Shown here piece after piece: positions 29,900 to 33,182 of a stretch of 33,182 nt of DNA. The position numbers and the translations under genes are program-made. Each line of letters opens with the position of its first letter. The stretch's first letter is position 1. The notes beneath the pieces were generated by a model, which was given only the letters and a program-made list of their open reading frames with translations, did not search any database and had not been told where the DNA came from. The stretch comes from an uncultured Bacilli bacterium (GTDB taxonomy: Bacteria; Bacillota_I; Bacilli_A; RF39; UBA660). Location: assembly GCA_947625635.1 (NCBI GenBank), contig CANQPA010000013.1:1-33182 (forward strand), in the 5' to 3' direction.

Positions 29900-31273
29900 A
29901 TGCCACACTTAGAATTAGGGTATTTATTTAAGAAAAAATATGTAACGTATAAAAAGAAAAAATATGAGATTTTTGAATTTATTGATTATGTTGCTGGTAT
30001 TAGTTTTATGAATAATCAATATGATAATATATGTAATATATTAAGTGGAAATAATGCTGGGATATACGCAGATGTTATCAACTCAAATGCCAATGAAGGG
30101 GAATATGTTTTTTTATCCGATGACATTGATCGTGCTATAGAATATAATGATAATTCTGTAGATTTTGATGCAATTCGAAAAAAAAGAATTAAATCAATTG
30201 CAAAATATTATTTAAGAAGTAATGGCATTAGATTATCAAAATTATCAGATGAAGATTTAATATCATTTATGGATAAGAATAATAAAATACAATCGGATTT
30301 TATCGAAGACATATTTGAGAATACTATTGATATATCATCTATGTATGCTCATATAAAAAAGACAATAATTTCACAGGATGAACAAATAATGCAAATACTT
30401 ACAGCGCTATTTAAAAATCAAAAAGTCGTTAATTCAGATTTGGACATGGACTTAATTGCTAAATTGAAAGAAAATATTTTAATTTGTGGCTCTACTGGTA
30501 CAGGGAAAACAGAAATATTAAAAAGAATTTCCAAATTATATAAAATTCCTGTTGTTATTGAAGATGCAACATCTCTTTCTGAAACTGGATATCAGGGAAG
30601 AAAAATTACTGATATGCTTGAAGATTTGTGTTTAGCATCAAATGGAGACCTTGATTTAGCTGAAAAAGGCATTTTAGTTATTGATGAATTTGATAAGCTT
30701 GCGGAAAGATCAAGCGATAGTGAGTCCCATGTTTCTAGATTAGGTGTGCAAAGATCTTTGTTAAAATTATTGGATGGTTCTTTATTTTATTTTGATAATA
30801 AAAAATTTGATACGTCTAAATTAACAGTAGTAGGACTTGGCGCCTTTACTGGAATAACTAATGATGATGGGTATAAACATCTTACAACTGATGATTTTAT
30901 GAAGTATGGAATTATGAGAGAATTGATTGGAAGGTTTTCAAAAACAATTTCTATGAATCCGTTAAAAAAAGAAGATATAATCAAGATATTAAATGAGTCT
31001 AATTTTAGTCCATTAAATACATATAAAAAATTATTTGAAATGTTAGGAGTTAGTTTTGAATTCAATGATGATTTTGTAGAATATATAGCGGAATTAGCTA
31101 TAGCTAAAAAGAGTGGTGCTAGAAGTTTAAAAACAGTTTTTGATGATTGCATTAGCAGTGCTCTATTTAGCATTTTTGCAGGAGAATATTCTAGAATTTC
31201 TTTAGTAAAACCAAACGATGAAAATAATAAACCTTATATTTTAACGAAATTAAAAACAAAAAAGAAAAAATAG
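29900..31273 (+). CDS. ClpX-like AAA+ ATPase with non-ClpX N-terminal domain (paralog 1)
   Basis: Walker A GSTGTGKTE, pore-loop GYQG, Walker B ILVIDEFDKLA, RELIGRF, sensor-2 SGARSLK. SD GAGGTGAT supports ATG 29900, not the track start at GTG 29891. Confidence 0.88.
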   Translation: MPHLELGYLFKKKYVTYKKKKYEIFEFIDYVAGISFMNNQYDNICNILSGNNAGIYADVINSNANEGEYVFLSDDIDRAIEYNDNSVDFDAIRKKRIKSIAKYYLRSNGIRLSKLSDEDLISFMDKNNKIQSDFIEDIFENTIDISSMYAHIKKTIISQDEQIMQILTALFKNQKVVNSDLDMDLIAKLKENILICGSTGTGKTEILKRISKLYKIPVVIEDATSLSETGYQGRKITDMLEDLCLASNGDLDLAEKGILVIDEFDKLAERSSDSESHVSRLGVQRSLLKLLDGSLFYFDNKKFDTSKLTVVGLGAFTGITNDDGYKHLTTDDFMKYGIMRELIGRFSKTISMNPLKKEDIIKILNESNFSPLNTYKKLFEMLGVSFEFNDDFVEYIAELAIAKKSGARSLKTVFDDCISSALFSIFAGEYSRISLVKPNDENNKPYILTKLKTKKKK

Positions 31274-31435
31274 TTTATAAAAAATAAATGTGATTATATA
31301 TTAATATTCTAATTATGTATTTTTTATTCTAAAAATTCCAATTTTCTATTCTATTATAATGATACGAGTGAGGTAAAGTTGATATTTTTAGATTTCGCGT
31401 TATAGTAAATCACCAATAAGGGGGGAGGGAAATAC

Positions 31436-32782
31436 ATGAATATTGTTATGAATTATGTTGGTTTAGCTGATTTATTAGAAAGAAAAGAGTGCATTGTTGA
31501 CGGGAAAAAACGAATATATTATGAAAAATTGGGACCTTGTATTGGTTTTGGCTACAATTTTAGTAATAATGGAAAATCATTTGCTGTTTTAACAGGAAAA
31601 TTGGCAGGGGAAGTAATAGATTCTAATTCTGTTTATTATTATGCTAATTTTAAAACGTTTAGAGACCTCTGTAAAGAAAATAATGATGTCTATGACTATA
31701 ATAAATTTATGTGTTACTATCAAAATGATATTGGCGCCTATTTCATTTATGATCACGATAAACTATGCTATTCAAAAATAACTGATCCAGAATTATTACG
31801 AAAAATGCAAGTTGCAGCTAAAGATCATGATGATGCAAATTTAAATAACAATATAAATATTTCTCAAATATATTCTGAAATTAAGAAAACAATTATTTCT
31901 CAAGATAAACAAATTATGCAAATATTAACCTCTCTTTTTAAAAATCAAAAAGTTATAAATTTACCGCTTAGTATTGATATGATAACAAGATTAAAGGAAA
32001 ATATTATTGTTTATGGTCCTACGGGAACAGGAAAAACTGAAATTTTAAAAAGAATTGCTAATATGTATAAAATTCCTATCGTTATTGAGGATGCAACGTC
32101 TTTTTCTGAAACTGGATATATTGGTAGAAATATTACAGATATGTTAGAAAATTTGTATTTAGCTGCTGGTAATAATATCGAAAAAGCCCAAAAAGGAATT
32201 TTAGTTATAGATGAATTTGATAAATTGGCAGAAAAAAATAATTCTTCCCACGACCATGTTTCAAGAATTGGGGTTCAAAGATCATTACTAAAATTATTAG
32301 ATGGTTCAACATTTTATTTTGGAGACAAAAAATTCAATACATCAAGACTTTCCGTTGTTGCTTTAGGTGCATTTACAGGAATAGTAGACAACGATGATTA
32401 TTCAAATGTATCATTAAATGACTTTGTAAATTATGGGATAATGCGAGAGTTAATAGGGAGATTCTCAAAATTAGTTGCTATGAATTCTTTATCAAAAGAG
32501 GATATTAAGAAAATTTTAAAAGAATCTAATTTTAGCCCATTAAATACATATAAATTATTATTTGAATCTATGAATATAAAATTTTCATATGATGAAGATT
32601 TTGTTGATTACATCGCAGAAAAGGCATTTGTATTAAATAGTGGCGCTAGGAGTTTGAAAACAATTTTTGATGATACTATTAATAGTGCTATGTTTAAAAT
32701 TTTCACAGGAGAGTATTCTGAGATAAGTTTAACAGGACCTACTAATGAACAAAGATCTTATTTATTAACAAAAAAAAGATGA
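31436..32782 (+). CDS. ClpX-like AAA+ ATPase with non-ClpX N-terminal domain (paralog 2)
   Basis: Walker A GPTGTGKTE, pore-loop GYIG, Walker B ILVIDEFDKLA, RELIGRF, SGARSLK; strong SD GGGGGGAGGG. Confidence 0.88.
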   Translation: MNIVMNYVGLADLLERKECIVDGKKRIYYEKLGPCIGFGYNFSNNGKSFAVLTGKLAGEVIDSNSVYYYANFKTFRDLCKENNDVYDYNKFMCYYQNDIGAYFIYDHDKLCYSKITDPELLRKMQVAAKDHDDANLNNNINISQIYSEIKKTIISQDKQIMQILTSLFKNQKVINLPLSIDMITRLKENIIVYGPTGTGKTEILKRIANMYKIPIVIEDATSFSETGYIGRNITDMLENLYLAAGNNIEKAQKGILVIDEFDKLAEKNNSSHDHVSRIGVQRSLLKLLDGSTFYFGDKKFNTSRLSVVALGAFTGIVDNDDYSNVSLNDFVNYGIMRELIGRFSKLVAMNSLSKEDIKKILKESNFSPLNTYKLLFESMNIKFSYDEDFVDYIAEKAFVLNSGARSLKTIFDDTINSAMFKIFTGEYSEISLTGPTNEQRSYLLTKKR

Positions 32783-33083
32783 TTGTATTGATGGAAGTTA
32801 AGCTTTTGAACAAAAAAATTAATTTCATACTAAAGTCGGGTATATTAAAAATCCTTGGCTTTTTATATGCACAAAAATCCTCCCTTAAATTATTGCTTGT
32901 AATATTACACAATTTAGTTTCTGCCAAATTTTACACAGATAAAAATGATTATATTTTCCAACTTAAAATAATAAAAATATTTTATACATATGTATATTAG
33001 TTGTAAATATGAAAGTGTGTTTTATGAATTGAAATAATTAATTAAAACTATAAAAATTATAGAATGAATTTAAACATTTTAAA

Positions 33084-33106
33084 ACTCGAACTATAATAGT
33101 CCGAGT
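33084..33106. repeat. 23-bp near-perfect palindrome
   Basis: ACTCG-A-ACTAT-A-ATAGT-C-CGAGT, one mismatch pair. Confidence 0.7.
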
Positions 33107-33115
33107 CAGACTGTT

Positions 33116-33155
33116 GACAAATAGGTAAAAAAATTACTTATTTGTCTTTTATTTT
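33116..33155 (+). terminator. rho-independent terminator
   Basis: GACAAATAGGTAA...TTACTTATTTGTC then TTTTATTTT. Confidence 0.8.
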
Positions 33156-33182
33156 GAAAAATTATAGATATTATTAGAAAAA

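Noticed and set aside
30787-31173. 128-aa minus-strand ORF antisense to ATPase 1
   Set aside because: The sense frame encodes conserved AAA+ motifs in this region.
32779-33000. 73-aa ORF starting with an ATGA overlap at the end of ATPase 2
   Set aside because: No clear SD, low-complexity Leu/Ile/Lys composition, no family; translational coupling cannot be excluded but is unsupported.

Overview
This is a chromosomal window from a very AT-rich, low-GC Gram-positive-type (Bacillota/Bacilli-like) bacterium. The standard genetic code is supported because prfB (RF2) is present and TGA is used as a stop. Most of the window is housekeeping: tgt, a metallophosphoesterase, prfB with a programmed +1 frameshift that the ORF track misses, yitT, ftsE-ftsX, a COG2509-type flavoprotein, DUF192, a T-box-regulated glyQS, trmB, recX, prsA-like, a cysteine desulfurase, folD-like, tmcAL, yceD-rpmF, lepB and deoC. 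Several items indicate a spore former: an SspI-type SASP with a sigG-like promoter, two YjcZ-like micro-ORFs below the ORF-track cutoff, and a small Pro/Gly/Tyr/Met-rich coat-like protein. The least ordinary part is roughly 27.7-32.8 kb. It holds a repeat-containing membrane-anchored protein, an orphan small protein, and two tandem paralogous ClpX-like AAA+ ATPases. Both ATPases appear to lack the ClpX zinc-binding domain and the IGF (ClpP-docking) loop but keep the Walker, pore-loop and sensor-2 motifs. Other points of interest are a divergent FolD with substituted catalytic motifs, a degenerate GGDEF protein, a compact glycyl T-box, and an orphan Flp/class-III-like pilin next to DUF192. No CRISPR array, tRNA, rRNA or transposase was seen.
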